From: Bacilli bacterium | GTDB lineage: Bacteria > Bacillota_I > Bacilli_A > RF39 > UBA660 | DNA: 13,556 nucleotides | Direction: 5' to 3' | Assembly (NCBI GenBank): GCA_022791215.1 | Contig: JAAVYQ010000040.1 | Coordinates: 1 to 13,556, forward strand | Part shown: in pieces, positions 13,150-13,556 of the stretch | Layout: every line of letters begins with the position of its first letter | How positions within the stretch are numbered: position 1 is the first letter of the stretch | The notes under the pieces: generated by a model | Databases searched by the model: none | The model's input: only the letters and a program-made list of their open reading frames with translations | Told to the model about the DNA's origin: nothing | Position numbers and translations under genes: made by a program

Positions 13150-13437
13150 GTGAAATTCATGATTATTGATTTACAATTATTCGCATCACACAAAGGTGTT
13201 GGATCAACTAAAAATGGTAGAGACTCAGCTGGACGTAGATTAGGTGCTAAAGCAAGTGATGGAGAAAAAGTTACTGCTGGAAGCATAATATATCGTCAAA
13301 GAGGAACTAAAATTTATCCAGGAACAAACTGTGGAATAGGTAAAGATCATACTTTATTTGCACTTATAGATGGAGTAGTAAAGTATGAAAGAAAAGGAAA
13401 AAATAAAAAACAAGCAAGCGTTTATGAAGTAGCATAA
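13150..13437 (+). CDS. rpmA: 50S ribosomal protein L27 with cleavable N-terminus
   Basis: This 95-residue protein has the L27 core SHKGVGSTKNGRDS, GAKASDGEKV and IIYRQRGTKIYPG. L27's N-terminus reaches the peptidyl-transferase centre after processing. Residues 1-11 form the Firmicutes-type extension; the processing site reads DLQLF followed by AS, where most species have LQFF-AS. Prp upstream should cleave between Phe and Ala. GTG 13150 is chosen as start because AAGGAGGA (13135-13142) is 7 bases away; ATG 13159 is in frame but 16 bases from it. Either choice yields the same mature protein. The stop codon lies within a compact terminator. Confidence 0.97.
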   Translation: MKFMIIDLQLFASHKGVGSTKNGRDSAGRRLGAKASDGEKVTAGSIIYRQRGTKIYPGTNCGIGKDHTLFALIDGVVKYERKGKNKKQASVYEVA

Positions 13438-13448
13438 ATGCTTTTTTT
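13431..13448 (+). terminator. Compact terminator of rplU-prp-rpmA with the stop codon in its loop
   Basis: AGCA (13431-13434), loop TAAA, TGCT (13439-13442) running into seven T's (13442-13448). The stem is only 4 bp (5 if the loop is squeezed to AA). The TAA stop at 13435-13437 forms the loop, as in the rpsT terminator. Confidence 0.5.
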
Positions 13449-13500
13449 GTCTTATAGGAAAGTTCTCGTTAAAGTAATAAAATAAAACACAAAAAAACGT

Positions 13501-13529
13501 TTGACAAGCGAAAATATATGCGGTATTAT
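13501..13529 (+). promoter_or_regulatory. Strong sigma-A promoter for the gene entering at the right edge
   Basis: A perfect TTGACA (13501-13506), 17 bases, then TATTAT (13524-13529, one mismatch). This is the closest match to consensus in the window. Transcription should start near 13536. Confidence 0.8.
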
Positions 13530-13539
13530 TAATGTAGTC

Positions 13540-13556
13540 AGGAGGTGGCAGTTATG
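13540..13556 (+). CDS. Start of the next gene (only the first codon is visible)
   Basis: AGGAGGTG (13540-13547) is a near-perfect ribosome binding site, followed by 6 bases and ATG at 13554-13556, the last bases of the window. In B. subtilis the next genes after rpmA are spo0B and obg, but obgE is elsewhere here and no sequence is available to identify this gene. Confidence 0.6.

Overview
The window comes from a very AT-rich, low-GC Gram-positive bacterium, most likely an uncultured member of the class Bacilli or a close relative. The evidence is Firmicutes-type genes (yqeG, yqeH, an L27 with a cleavable N-terminus next to its protease Prp, an L21 leader), sporulation genes (gpr, spoIIP, spoIVFA, spoIVFB) and strong AGGAGG or AGGTGA ribosome binding sites. 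TGA is a stop: spoIIP ends in TGA inside a 4-base ATGA overlap and Trp is TGG, so this is not the Mycoplasma code. Most + strand genes prefer A-ending codons (ATA, CTA, GTA, AGA, GGA).

Layout. (1) 1-630: the 3' end of a surface-protein gene carrying an adenine-poor, GC-rich patch of NNC/NNT codons (about 340-450). It looks like the variable region of a diversity-generating retroelement (DGR) target, and is the most unusual thing here. A hairpin terminator follows. (2) 882-6468: a five-gene operon obgE-yqeG-yqeH-mutL-miaA (ribosome assembly GTPases, a HAD phosphatase, mismatch repair, tRNA modification) with its own promoter and terminator. The terminator lies inside the end of the convergent neighbour. 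(3) 6396-7654, minus strand: a membrane-anchored transglutaminase-like protein and rpsT (S20). (4) 7703-9975: a sporulation operon gpr-spoIIP-yqxA-like, divergent from rpsT exactly as in Bacillus subtilis, with a forespore-type (sigma-G-like) promoter nested in the opposing rpsT promoter. (5) 10057-10530, minus strand: a one-domain YigZ/IMPACT protein. (6) 10541-13448: spoIVFA-spoIVFB, an unrecognised 148-residue protein, then rplU-prp-rpmA behind an L21 leader. This again matches the Bacillus order, apart from the inserted unknown gene. (7) A strong promoter and ribosome binding site lead to a start codon at the very last bases.

How the genes work together. SpoIIP (engulfment), the SpoIVFA/SpoIVFB pair (pro-sigma-K processing) and GPR (breakdown of spore proteins at germination) point to a working sporulation programme. 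ObgE, YqeH, L21, L27, S20, Prp and perhaps YigZ serve the ribosome; Prp trims the L27 N-terminus.

Gene-expression layout is notable. Two minus-strand genes have near-consensus promoters whose -10 boxes lie only 6-7 bases before the ATG, with no ribosome binding site, predicting leaderless mRNAs. Several + strand genes have AGGTGA about 6 bases after the -10. Two terminators carry the stop codon in their loop. All functional calls come from motif reading by eye; no database search was run.
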